The notes under the pieces were generated by a model. The model had not been told where the DNA came from, did no database searches, and saw nothing but the letters and a program-made list of their open reading frames with translations. Positions 44,247-53,080 of a stretch of DNA of 64,000 bases are shown here, in pieces (position 1 is the first letter of the stretch; every line of letters begins with the position of its first letter). The stretch covers positions 24,248 through 88,247 of the forward strand of contig JANXVH010000101.1 in assembly GCA_025351765.1 (NCBI GenBank), given 5' to 3'. This stretch comes from Pedobacter sp. Lineage in GTDB: Bacteria; Bacteroidota; Bacteroidia; Sphingobacteriales; Sphingobacteriaceae. The position numbers were made by a program, and so were the translations under genes.

Positions 44247-44275
44247 GGGTGCCTCATCGGGCACCCTTCTTTTTT
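44247..44275 (+). terminator. intrinsic terminator after the nitroreductase gene
   Basis: GGGTGCC (44247-44253), loop TCATCG, GGCACCC (44260-44266), then TTCTTTTTT. Confidence 0.9.
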
Positions 44276-44370
44276 AGCTTAACCGTCAAAATGTGTTAAA
44301 GATGCTGAGGCAATGACCTATTCAATTCATAAATGAATATATTAGCATCCCAATAGTATATATTCATTTG

Positions 44371-47100
44371 ATGAGATTTTTAAAGTTCATATTTGTTATT
44401 CTTGCAATATCAGCTACCATAAACTTCAGCGCTCAAGCGCAGCAGGACAGTATAGCACTAGAAAATATTGTAGCCAAATCAAAAAGGCTCTCTGATGAGC
44501 ATCCGGCTGAAAAGGTTTATTTACATTTCGATAAACCTTACTACAGTGTTGGTGATACCATCTGGTTCAAAGCTTACCTGACTATGGAGCAGAATATGCC
44601 ATCATTATTGAGCAAAGTGGTTTATGTTGATATAATCAACAACCGCGACTCGCTTGTTCAAACCATTAAACTCCCAGTTGCGAATAGCGTGGCAAATGGA
44701 AATATACCGCTTAATCCTGCCTTGTACCAGCAGGGCAATTATTACGTTAAAGCGTATACCTTTTGGATGTTAAACGACGCACAAGATTTCTTTTTTACAA
44801 AGACGATTCCTATTGGCGAAAGCATCAACAAACAGCTAATTACTAAATTTAGTTACAAGACCTTACAAACTGAAAAGAATCAAACTATTGATGTACTGAT
44901 CCAATTTAGAAATAAGGAGAATGTTGTACAAGCCGGCAAGACGGTAAATTGGAAAGTAACTTCAAACTTTGACATTGTTAGTAAGGGCAAAGGTACCACA
45001 GATCAGAATGGTGTAATAAAGATTAAAATAGAGTCACGTAAGAATGAGCCTATCGTAATCGGTGAGTTGACCACAGAGTTAGCTATGAGTTCAGTCGAGA
45101 CTATCACATCCACCTTCAAACTCAAACCTGTTAAAAGCACCAACGACCTGCAGTTCTTTCCTGAAGGAGGTGATTTAATAACAGGTATTTCAACAAGAGT
45201 AGGATTTAAGGCAATTAATAGTGCTGGCCTTGGGATAGATTTTAAAGGTAGTGTTACAGACAATGGCGGAAACAATTTATCTACTTTCGAATCTTCGCAT
45301 TTAGGAATGGGTTCTTTTTATCTCAGTGCAGAAGAAGGTAAGACTTACAAAGCTAATATAACTTTCAAAGACGGAACCGTTAAAAGTTATGACCTACCTA
45401 AAGCATTGGCTTCGGGCGCATCTATCCAGGTAATAAACACGGAGCCTGCCACCATAAACATTAAAATTGTAGCCAATGAAAGCTACTTTAATACCAATAA
45501 GAACAAAAAGATGATCTTGGTTGCAACAAATACAGGAATTATTATTTACGCGGCTAAAACAACCTTGAAAAGTCAGGCAATTACGGCTAAGATACCTAAA
45601 AAAGAGATCCCGTCTGGAATCACACAGATCACCTTATTTACGGGGCAGGGCGAACCGATAAGTGAAAGACTTGTATTTAACAGCCAGAGTAACGAGCTTG
45701 CTTTAACTGTGAAATCTGACTTAACAAACTATAAGCCACGGCAAAAAGTAAAATTAAATATCGGTGCAAAAAACGGACTGGCCATTGCCGATGGAAATTT
45801 CTCTGTTTCTGTAACCGATGAACAAAAGCTGCCTGTGGATGAAGATTCGGAAATCACCATCCTTAGTTCACTTCTCTTAACATCTGAATTAAAAGGATAC
45901 ATAGAAAAACCAAATTATTATTTCAATAAACAAGATCAAAAGAAATTGGCCGACCTTGATTTGTTATTATTAACACAGGGATTTAGACGTTTTAACTACA
46001 AGGATATTATGTCAGGGAAACTTCCTCCTTCAACACTGCTTCCTGAACAAGGTATTAGAATAACTGGAACGCTAAGAGATCGGACAGGTATGCCGGTAAA
46101 ACGCGGTGCATTGCGTATGACAATAGCCGAAAATAAATTTGGAGCAGAGGTTGTAACTAATCCTTCGGGTGTATTTGTATTTAACAATGTGAATTTCCCA
46201 GATTCATCAGAAGTGATAATTAATGCCAAATACAACGCAAATGGATCTAGCCTGATGATTTTGTTGGATGCACAACCCGGTGCGGCTATGACTACAAACC
46301 TGCGCGCTGCAGATGAATTACAAAACATCGACAGTGCTTTGGCTCCTTATTTGGAGAACAGTAAAAAACAATATAATTACCTAAGAACGCTTAAAGAAGT
46401 TAAAATCGAGGGTGCGAAGGTTAAAAGACCCAGTCATACAGATCATACAGCTTTTATCGGTCTGAGTAACATAAACGGAAATATGATAAATGGCGATCGC
46501 TTTAGAGGATGCAACTCTGTAGCAATTTGTCTTCAGGGCATGGCAGTTGGACTAACTTATGTGGAGAACAATTTCTATGTTAGCCGCGATTACCAGCAAG
46601 GCAAGAAGATTCCTGTACAGATCTTTCTTAACTCACAGCCCATAGATTATATCAGTCTGATGGCCGTAAATCCAGAAGAGATAGAAAATGTTGAGGTATT
46701 TACTAAAGATGATTTGGGATCAATTGACAGACTTTACAATACAAACGGCCTAGTAATCATTAACACGAAGGCGAAGCCAAAGGGAACAAAGATCAGTCTA
46801 CAGGATTTAAAGGCCATGTTGCCTGAAGCTAATCTACTTAAGTTTAAGCCAAAAGGCTTTAGCAAACAGCGTGAGTTCTACTCTCCAAAATATGTGAATG
46901 CCGCAACTACTTATAACTTTAATGACTTGCGCACTACGATTTACTGGAACCCAAAATTAACGACTTCACCCTTAGTTACAAGCCCTTTAGCTTTGGAATT
47001 TTACAATGCTGATGGGGCAGGAACATACAGAGTAGTTGTAGAAGGGGTAGACAAAAAAGGAAATGTCGCCCGTTCTGTCTACCACTATACTGTAAAATAG
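44371..47100 (+). CDS. large secreted MG2/TonB-plug-type surface protein
   Basis: The 909-residue protein starts at ATG 44371, one codon after a TTG in frame. It has a signal peptide (MRFLKFIFVILAISATINFS). The N-terminus KVYLHFDKPYYSVGDTIWFK is the MG2-like macroglobulin domain typical of this Bacteroidota family, followed by further beta-sandwich domains (VNWKVTSNFDIVSKGKGTTD). A carboxypeptidase-regulatory-like domain lies near residues 565-640 (GIRITGTLRDRTGMPVKRGA). The C-terminal region has plug-like strands (IPVQIFLNSQPIDYISLMAV, IENVEVFTKDDLGSIDRLYN) as in TonB receptor plugs, but there is no beta-barrel. Role unknown, probably an outer-surface accessory to transport. Confidence 0.85.
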   Translation: MRFLKFIFVILAISATINFSAQAQQDSIALENIVAKSKRLSDEHPAEKVYLHFDKPYYSVGDTIWFKAYLTMEQNMPSLLSKVVYVDIINNRDSLVQTIKLPVANSVANGNIPLNPALYQQGNYYVKAYTFWMLNDAQDFFFTKTIPIGESINKQLITKFSYKTLQTEKNQTIDVLIQFRNKENVVQAGKTVNWKVTSNFDIVSKGKGTTDQNGVIKIKIESRKNEPIVIGELTTELAMSSVETITSTFKLKPVKSTNDLQFFPEGGDLITGISTRVGFKAINSAGLGIDFKGSVTDNGGNNLSTFESSHLGMGSFYLSAEEGKTYKANITFKDGTVKSYDLPKALASGASIQVINTEPATINIKIVANESYFNTNKNKKMILVATNTGIIIYAAKTTLKSQAITAKIPKKEIPSGITQITLFTGQGEPISERLVFNSQSNELALTVKSDLTNYKPRQKVKLNIGAKNGLAIADGNFSVSVTDEQKLPVDEDSEITILSSLLLTSELKGYIEKPNYYFNKQDQKKLADLDLLLLTQGFRRFNYKDIMSGKLPPSTLLPEQGIRITGTLRDRTGMPVKRGALRMTIAENKFGAEVVTNPSGVFVFNNVNFPDSSEVIINAKYNANGSSLMILLDAQPGAAMTTNLRAADELQNIDSALAPYLENSKKQYNYLRTLKEVKIEGAKVKRPSHTDHTAFIGLSNINGNMINGDRFRGCNSVAICLQGMAVGLTYVENNFYVSRDYQQGKKIPVQIFLNSQPIDYISLMAVNPEEIENVEVFTKDDLGSIDRLYNTNGLVIINTKAKPKGTKISLQDLKAMLPEANLLKFKPKGFSKQREFYSPKYVNAATTYNFNDLRTTIYWNPKLTTSPLVTSPLALEFYNADGAGTYRVVVEGVDKKGNVARSVYHYTVK

Positions 47101-47106
47101 TTTCGT

Positions 47107-48645
47107 TTATTTGTCGGTACCACTGATTGCTTCATGCCGGCACTTGATGCCATCATTGGTCATCAGCCATTCTGTGAAATCACTACCTTCTTCATGATCG
47201 CAATCCCAATAGCCATAGGCGTTTAAATAACGGCTAAACTCTTTGCTAATCTTTACTACTGTACCTACTGGAACCCTCAACACGAACTCTACTTCCTGAT
47301 CTCTCCAGTTGGAAACCCGCTTAAGCTGCAATGCGGGATTGAAAGTAAGTAATGAATCTTGTTGAACAAAGCTATATTGAATGTTTTGCGCATTTCTAAG
47401 AGCATCCTCAAAAGTCTTACCACGCGAACTGTAGTTCTGACTCATAATGACTCTTTCATTATCGCTCTTTACAATGCTTAAGCTTACATTTCGAGGCATA
47501 TCAAAAGTATCTTCCCGATCAGTAAGAATTTTTCGGCCCATATATTTTCCCGGGTCAATGTTATACATCGTGCTATCTTCTTTTGAAAAAAACCGGGTGC
47601 GGTCTATTATAAGGTTGTAAGTACTATAGGGTTTAACCTCGGTAGATTGTGAAAATTCTGCTGATTCCTTAAATTCAGAAAAAATTTTTGCCACATGATA
47701 TATCGTGATTCCCAAACCTGTAATCCAGAAGATCAGCAGCACAAAGGAAAAGGTTCTGTTAATTGGTCGGCTGGTAAAGGCAACTCTGACAGCAAATAAT
47801 AACAATGCTAATAGGGGTATTCCGGCGGTTAATAAAGCTCCTAAGGTTACCATACCAAAATACTCATCGTTAACAATACTGAAAGGAAAATTATGCACCA
47901 AATCGGTATCCCACATACCCATTAAAGTAACTATGGCGATAATCAACGAGATCAAGCCTAGAACAGCGGTGATAATAATTAATAGGGCTATAACTTTAAA
48001 AATGATCTTTCCTGTACCATTTACAAAACGCCCAAGAAGTTCAAAAGCTTCTGCAAGGACACCGCGCGATTGATTAACAAATGGATGGAGATAACTATTA
48101 GCAAATCCTTTAAGATTGGCCTCTTCACCGCGCATTGCCATTTTCTCAGAACGGGTTTCTGCTTTTGGTATCATCACCCACAACACAATATATGCAAGTA
48201 CACCAGATCCTCCAAGTAAAACGGTAAGGATCGCTGCTAACCTAACCCATCTATCTTCAATATCCATATAGTGGGCAAGTCCGGCACAAACCCCTGCAAT
48301 AACAGCCTGATCTGTATCACGGTATAATTTTTTGACCTGTGAAGTGTGCGCGCCAGTAACGTCTTCCTGTTCCTCTTCTTCAGATTGGAAATCTTTCACA
48401 GAACCCATCTGGCTAGTTACAGATTGTACATCTTCAATAGAGATAACCTGCTTTTGGTTAACCAAAAATATATCAGCAAACATTTCGGCTATCCTATTTT
48501 CAATATCTGTTACGATTTCAAAATTATCTGCATTCTTTGCAAAATGAAACTTTACCTCATTTAGGTAAACTGTTAAAATTTCGTAGGCATCCTCCTCAAT
48601 GTGAACTATGGAGTTGCCAATATTTATGTTAAGTGTCTTCTTCAT
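47107..48645 (-). CDS. PspC domain-containing membrane protein
   Basis: The 512-residue protein has an N-terminal ~100-residue domain (LNINIGNSIVHIEEDAYEIL), then a PspC domain (DQAVIAGVCAGLAHYMDIED, WVRLAAILTVLLGGSGVLAY) near residues 110-165, followed by several membrane helices and a C-terminal extracytoplasmic beta-rich domain of DUF2807 style. PspC proteins belong to envelope stress responses. The start codon overlaps the stop of the PadR-type regulator by one base, so the regulator and this protein are translated together. Confidence 0.9.
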   Translation of the reverse strand: MKKTLNINIGNSIVHIEEDAYEILTVYLNEVKFHFAKNADNFEIVTDIENRIAEMFADIFLVNQKQVISIEDVQSVTSQMGSVKDFQSEEEEQEDVTGAHTSQVKKLYRDTDQAVIAGVCAGLAHYMDIEDRWVRLAAILTVLLGGSGVLAYIVLWVMIPKAETRSEKMAMRGEEANLKGFANSYLHPFVNQSRGVLAEAFELLGRFVNGTGKIIFKVIALLIIITAVLGLISLIIAIVTLMGMWDTDLVHNFPFSIVNDEYFGMVTLGALLTAGIPLLALLLFAVRVAFTSRPINRTFSFVLLIFWITGLGITIYHVAKIFSEFKESAEFSQSTEVKPYSTYNLIIDRTRFFSKEDSTMYNIDPGKYMGRKILTDREDTFDMPRNVSLSIVKSDNERVIMSQNYSSRGKTFEDALRNAQNIQYSFVQQDSLLTFNPALQLKRVSNWRDQEVEFVLRVPVGTVVKISKEFSRYLNAYGYWDCDHEEGSDFTEWLMTNDGIKCRHEAISGTDK

Positions 48646-49010
48646 TACTTCTTTAAATTGATTGGGTTTGTAGATTGTTTATCCGCGACATTCTTTGCTG
48701 TTTGGATGGCTTCAGAGAGTTCATTCCAGGTATAGTCAAGCTGATTGAGTATTCCAGTCCCTTCAGTTGTAAGCACGTAATATTTACGTGGCGGACCTGA
48801 TGTAGACTCTACCCAATTATAACTTAACAGTCCGTTATTTTTTAGGCGGGTAAGTAAAGGATATAAGGTACCCTCAACAACCAGCAGTTTGGCCGACTTC
48901 AATTCGGCGATAATATCTGAAGCGTAGATCTCGCCTTTTGATATGATCAGGAGCACACAGTATTCCAGTATCCCCTTGCGCATTTGCGTTTGTGTATTTT
49001 CTGCCATCAT
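48645..49010 (-). CDS. PadR-family transcriptional regulator
   Basis: The protein has 121 residues from ATG 49010 (a second ATG at 49007 follows at once; an in-frame start at 49049 would precede the promoter). It is a winged helix with the PadR pattern: QMRKGILEYCVLLIISKGEI, YASDIIAELKSAKLLVVEGT and LYPLLTRLKNNGLLSYNWVE followed by GPPRKYYVLTTEG. PadR repressors often control nearby membrane-protein genes; here the PspC gene is coupled to it. Confidence 0.93.
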   Translation of the reverse strand: MMAENTQTQMRKGILEYCVLLIISKGEIYASDIIAELKSAKLLVVEGTLYPLLTRLKNNGLLSYNWVESTSGPPRKYYVLTTEGTGILNQLDYTWNELSEAIQTAKNVADKQSTNPINLKK

Positions 49011-49017
49011 AATAATA

Positions 49018-49025
49018 CAAAGATA
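49018..49025 (-). promoter_or_regulatory. -7 promoter element of padR-pspC
   Basis: TATCTTTG on the minus strand, 7 bp before the ATG at 49010. Confidence 0.55.
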
Positions 49026-49049
49026 TATGTTTAATATAGTAATATGCAA

Positions 49050-49354
49050 TACATAGTACTATATAATATCACAATAATCTGATTACCAATATTATAATTT
49101 TATTTACAAGTGAATATAAATTATAACATAACCAATTTCAGGAAATAACAAATGGAAATCTGTAAAAATTAGAAGTTCTAAAAAATGGACAATATTTAGC
49201 CTTAATCATTTTCTAATAAACTAGTAATCAAGATAAAAAAACTTAAAATTGTTAAAAATCAACATAAGTATAAAAGTTATTAACATTTTAACAACATCAT
49301 AAATTCCTGGCTTATCCTTTGTAAGAATTGAGATGTACTACTAAATCTACCCCT
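49050..49354. other. AT-rich intergenic region
   Basis: About 305 bp between the divergent PadR gene and a small membrane protein gene. It is very AT-rich with homopolymer runs. Apart from the PadR promoter at its left edge and a weak TATCCTTTG near 49313-49321, I see no repeats, hairpins or frame in it. Confidence 0.6.
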
Positions 49355-49513
49355 ATGTTAATTAAGTCACCAAGTATCTTACACGTTTTTGCGAAGCAAA
49401 AAGAAGAGGTTGAATATAAAGCTATCAGCAGAAAACAATGGATAATGGCCGATCGTATAGTAATAACTGCTCTTTTCCTAATCGTTATCGTCGGGGCAAT
49501 ATTATTCTCTTAA
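49355..49513 (+). CDS. small single-pass membrane protein
   Basis: The 52-residue peptide from ATG 49355 has a polar, basic N-terminus (MLIKSPSILHVFAKQKEEVE) and one C-terminal membrane helix (RIVITALFLIVIVGAILF), so it would be tail-anchored with its N-terminus in the cytosol. Not recognised. Its stop abuts the convergent cyclase gene (stops adjacent). Confidence 0.6.
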   Translation: MLIKSPSILHVFAKQKEEVEYKAISRKQWIMADRIVITALFLIVIVGAILFS

Positions 49514-50656
49514 TTATAGCAACAACGTATCAATGCGGTGTGCCTGTACTCTTTCCTGGTAAGAAGACCAGCTATAAATTGTAAAGTGTCCGTCCTGAGA
49601 AGCTACCAGCGCTGTAGCATCGTGTTGATCGTGCACAAACTGTGCTGCTGAAAGGTGTCTAGTTCCTCCTATTTTAGCTGGATGTATTACAACAGCACTT
49701 CCCCCCTCAATAGGCTCAGAGAACGAAAGTTCATCAATATTATCTTTTCCTTTTGCTCTTCCTATTTTGGCTCCAAAAGCAAGCAATTCATAGCGGCTGG
49801 TAATTATTGTAGCCCCATCCACTGCGGTTAACCCTGCAAGGTGCTCTACTTCTCTTTTCAAAGCAGTTTGCCAGAATATCTGACTTGCTTCTTTACGTTC
49901 CTGTGACAGTAGTTTCGATAGCCCGCTAAACGAAGGCTGGATATAATATTGTATCGGCTTAATGATGGATTGGAGCCAATTCGCATTCTCAGTAGGTACA
50001 ACCAGCAAAATTCCACCTCTTCCATGAGTGCGCATCGAAACAGCCAGTTGAATTAGCAGGTTTACAGAATCATTCCAGTAAGATGGCGCGGTGAGGTCCA
50101 GTAGCGACAAAAGCATAGGTGGACAATCGGGCAAATTTGTACTATTCCCATCAACCATCTTTACCTGATCACCTTTTAAAACAGCAATATTCGTAAACTT
50201 TCCGAAACCATATATCCGGCGATGTTTAATAACGAGCAGTCCCGGTTCTGACACGTCCACTACGAAACAGAAATTAGGAATACTTACTGTTGTACCCCAA
50301 ATATAAAGCTCTTCATCTTCTATCCAGATCCCAAGATGTATCCCCGCACGCTCTATTCCCGGAGCAAGCTTGGTTAGTACACTGGGATTTAAGGGAAGCC
50401 TGTTCTTAAAAAGCAAAGGATTCCCTGCCTGATGCGGGGGCAAAAATGCTAGTGAGATTTTAGGTGAATGCCCTTCTTCCTTACGCAAACTAGCCCAGAA
50501 AGTGGCATCCAAAATAGACTCAACTACATTTGCCGTAGGTAATGGGGCAAGATCATCTTCTCCACTTTCTCGGGCAGCAGTTAAATGTGTAGCAAAAATT
50601 GATTCAACTTTTGGCGCGATTAGCCGTGCTGCCTGATAGGTAGATTGGTAGATCAT
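49514..50656 (-). CDS. DACNV-type diadenylate cyclase-like protein
   Basis: The 380-residue protein has no signal peptide or membrane segment. Residues ~1-170 form an N-terminal domain I believe to be the DACNV sensor-type domain. The C-terminal DAC domain shows the motif D280-G-A in LTAVDGATIITSRY and GTRH (331-334) in IGGTRHLSAAQFVHDQHDAT. DAC domains join two ATP to make c-di-AMP. Classical enzymes have RHR; here the third residue is L335, so catalysis may be altered. It is not near ybbR or the usual cdaA partners. Adjacent to, and in line with, the TonB receptor (24 bp). Confidence 0.8.
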   Translation of the reverse strand: MIYQSTYQAARLIAPKVESIFATHLTAARESGEDDLAPLPTANVVESILDATFWASLRKEEGHSPKISLAFLPPHQAGNPLLFKNRLPLNPSVLTKLAPGIERAGIHLGIWIEDEELYIWGTTVSIPNFCFVVDVSEPGLLVIKHRRIYGFGKFTNIAVLKGDQVKMVDGNSTNLPDCPPMLLSLLDLTAPSYWNDSVNLLIQLAVSMRTHGRGGILLVVPTENANWLQSIIKPIQYYIQPSFSGLSKLLSQERKEASQIFWQTALKREVEHLAGLTAVDGATIITSRYELLAFGAKIGRAKGKDNIDELSFSEPIEGGSAVVIHPAKIGGTRHLSAAQFVHDQHDATALVASQDGHFTIYSWSSYQERVQAHRIDTLLL

Positions 50657-50679
50657 GCCATAAAGTTACTCTATTGGAT

Positions 50680-52968
50680 TTATTTAATTGTATATCTAAT
50701 GCCAAAAAATCCCCTAATTCCTTGGTTCGGCGCATAAACATAACTAGGATCGAAAGTTAGTCCGTAAGGATTATCAGGAGTGACAATTACCTGACCGTTT
50801 CTATCTAGTTTTACGTCTTTATCAAATGGATCGCTAGCTCGTGCAATGATAAACGGATTCCCTTTATTAGGTGTCCAGTTTAGTAAATTTTTTACGCCCC
50901 CATACAATTCAAACCGTTTCATGCCGACAAAAGTAAACTGGATGTTTTGTATACTCCATACCGGCGAGAACTTCTTCCTTGGGTCGGTTTCACTCAATAA
51001 AGGCAAGCGCATCGGACTGTATATATTTCCAGTGTAATCTATAGTTACTTTAAGCGGTCGTATCTTATAAGAAGCCGCCCAATTTCCAGAAAACTTTTCT
51101 GTAAGGATTTGCTGTGTCTTAAGGCCATGCTCGACGGTGGCAACATCCTGATATGTTCCTCCGAATATAAATTTAAGTCCACTATTAAAAGCAAGGTCTA
51201 CATTAAAGCTAAAACCTTTGCTAACCGCATAACCGTCAAGGTTATCATAAACAATCTTATTTGGGTCTGCATCAAAATCACCTATAATTCGATTGTTAAA
51301 ATAGGTGTAAAAAGCCGATGATTCTATTCCTATATAATTGCCATTCAAAGTGTAAATCTTTTTAAGGTAGTTCAGGTTGAGGTTATAGGTTTTCTCTGGC
51401 TTAAGTTTGTTAGGAATTTCCACACTTCTAGCACCGGTTAAGGCCGCATGGTCTTCTGTAAAAATATTGACCACCCTAAATCCTGTTCCTGCATTAAGCC
51501 GCAAAATGTTGTGCTCATTAATACTCCATTTATAAGCGGCTCTTGGTGTAAATATATTACCATGTACAGCATTGTAATCATACCTGAAGCCGGCCAGAAA
51601 TTTATGCTTAGCATTCAATCTGATCTCATCCTGTACAAAAACGCCTGGTAACCATGTATTTTTAGCAATGGCCTGATTAAGCCCTGTTGTTGCAGCTGTA
51701 TTGTCATCGTAAAAAGTATACCTCAGTGCTGAACCAATCAGAAAATCATGAACACGGATAGTCTTATCCCAAGTGAGTTGTCCGAAACCAATACGTTGTT
51801 CTGCGATGTAAGACGTTCTCCCATATCTACTATCCTGATCGTGATTGGTCAATGAAAATGCAAAGAAAAGCTTCTCTTTCACAGGAAGCTGGTAATTACC
51901 GATCAGCTCCCAACGATGCGTATAAATACTCTCTCCATACACCTGATCTCCACCTCTAAAGGACTTATTCCATTGCATTTCCCCTCCCCACCTATCTTCA
52001 TATAAATAACGGACGCCTAAACTCATCTTTCTATCATGCTTCCTTTTAAACTCCCATTTTTGAAAAACCGAGATGCGGTCTTGCAATGTTACATCGGTAA
52101 AATTATCGTGATTATGATCAACAGGATTCGAATAGTTAAAATAGCTTAGTCCGGTTAGTACAGTAGCGCCCTTTCCTGCGGCAATTTTAAAACCTAAATC
52201 GGCGTTGTGTTCAAGATAAGAAGTTGTAAAAAAATCGGCAGAAAGTACCGCTGCGTTTTCTGGCTTCTTTGTAATGATATTGATCAATCCACCTACTGCC
52301 TCGCTACCATACAATGAGGATGCAGGCCCCTTAACAATCTCAATCTGCTCCACCAAAGAATTCGGAATTCCAGACAATCCATAAACAGTAGACAAGCTAC
52401 TCACAATCGGCATCCCATCAATTAATATCATCGTATAAGGACCTTCCAAACCATTTATATGAATATCCCCCGTATTACATATATTGCAATTTAGCTGTGG
52501 CCTTACTCCATTTACATTTTGCAGGGCATCAAAAATGCTTGGCGTAGGGTTCATTTTAAAATACCCTGGTGTATATACTTCTACAGGCACTGCACTCTCC
52601 AATCGGCTTACTGCCTTTAATGTACCAGTAACGACCACTTCATTTAGATTGGTCTGGAAGTTAGTCAAATCAAAATCAAGCATCATATTTTCTTCTTGCT
52701 TAACATTGACAGGTTTCTCCATTTTCTTGAAACCTACCCCAGTAACCTGGATATGATAATGCCCTACGGGGATATTCAAAAAAGAATAATAACCAACGCT
52801 GTCAGATATAACGATATATCGCTTTCCTAAAATAGCGATGCTCACAGCCGGAACTACCTCGCCTTCTGAAATAATGTGCCCGCTTATGCGTCCGGTTTGA
52901 GCACTTACAGATCCAGACATAACGATATTGATCAGCAACAGAACAATTGAAATAAAATGTATTTTCAT
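50680..52968 (-). CDS. TonB-dependent outer-membrane receptor under DtxR-like control
   Basis: The 762-residue protein has a signal peptide, an N-terminal carboxypeptidase-regulatory domain (ISGHIISEGEVVPAVSIAIL), a plug with TPSIFDALQNVNGVRPQLN, then a barrel (~530 residues) ending with an aromatic-terminal strand (GIRYTIK). It belongs to the siderophore/metal/vitamin receptor class rather than the SusC class. The plug has C161-N-I-C164 just before GDIHINGLEG, a pair of cysteines unusual in TonB plugs. A DtxR-like operator overlaps its promoter, so an iron- or manganese-related substrate is expected. Gene order: receptor, then the DAC gene downstream. Confidence 0.92.
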   Translation of the reverse strand: MKIHFISIVLLLINIVMSGSVSAQTGRISGHIISEGEVVPAVSIAILGKRYIVISDSVGYYSFLNIPVGHYHIQVTGVGFKKMEKPVNVKQEENMMLDFDLTNFQTNLNEVVVTGTLKAVSRLESAVPVEVYTPGYFKMNPTPSIFDALQNVNGVRPQLNCNICNTGDIHINGLEGPYTMILIDGMPIVSSLSTVYGLSGIPNSLVEQIEIVKGPASSLYGSEAVGGLINIITKKPENAAVLSADFFTTSYLEHNADLGFKIAAGKGATVLTGLSYFNYSNPVDHNHDNFTDVTLQDRISVFQKWEFKRKHDRKMSLGVRYLYEDRWGGEMQWNKSFRGGDQVYGESIYTHRWELIGNYQLPVKEKLFFAFSLTNHDQDSRYGRTSYIAEQRIGFGQLTWDKTIRVHDFLIGSALRYTFYDDNTAATTGLNQAIAKNTWLPGVFVQDEIRLNAKHKFLAGFRYDYNAVHGNIFTPRAAYKWSINEHNILRLNAGTGFRVVNIFTEDHAALTGARSVEIPNKLKPEKTYNLNLNYLKKIYTLNGNYIGIESSAFYTYFNNRIIGDFDADPNKIVYDNLDGYAVSKGFSFNVDLAFNSGLKFIFGGTYQDVATVEHGLKTQQILTEKFSGNWAASYKIRPLKVTIDYTGNIYSPMRLPLLSETDPRKKFSPVWSIQNIQFTFVGMKRFELYGGVKNLLNWTPNKGNPFIIARASDPFDKDVKLDRNGQVIVTPDNPYGLTFDPSYVYAPNQGIRGFFGIRYTIK

Positions 52969-52993
52969 AAACTTAATTTTAAATATAATACCA

Positions 52994-53024
52994 CAAAACT
53001 AAATTAGTTAGGCTAATCTAACAA
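52994..53024 (-). promoter_or_regulatory. promoter of the TonB receptor gene
   Basis: TAGTTTTG on the minus strand (53001-52994) fits TAnnTTTG and TTG at 53024-53022 lies 20 bp upstream, near the usual spacing. The spacer consists almost entirely of the palindrome at 53003-53021. Confidence 0.6.
53003..53021. promoter_or_regulatory. DtxR/IdeR-like operator
   Basis: ATTAGTTAGGCTAATCTAA is an imperfect dyad that agrees with the actinobacterial IdeR/DtxR consensus TTAGGTTAGGCTAACCTAA at 15 of 19 positions, including the whole nine-base core. It lies between the -33 and -7 elements of the TonB receptor and 60 bp from the start of the divergent DtxR-family gene. Confidence 0.7.
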
Positions 53025-53068
53025 TATATATTAGATGATTAATATTTTTAGTTGATTAACAAATTATT

Positions 53069-53076
53069 TATGTTTG
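53069..53076 (+). promoter_or_regulatory. -7 promoter element of the DtxR-family gene, 4 bp from the start codon
   Basis: TATGTTTG, then TAAA, then ATG at 53081. Confidence 0.6.
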
Positions 53077-53080
53077 TAAA

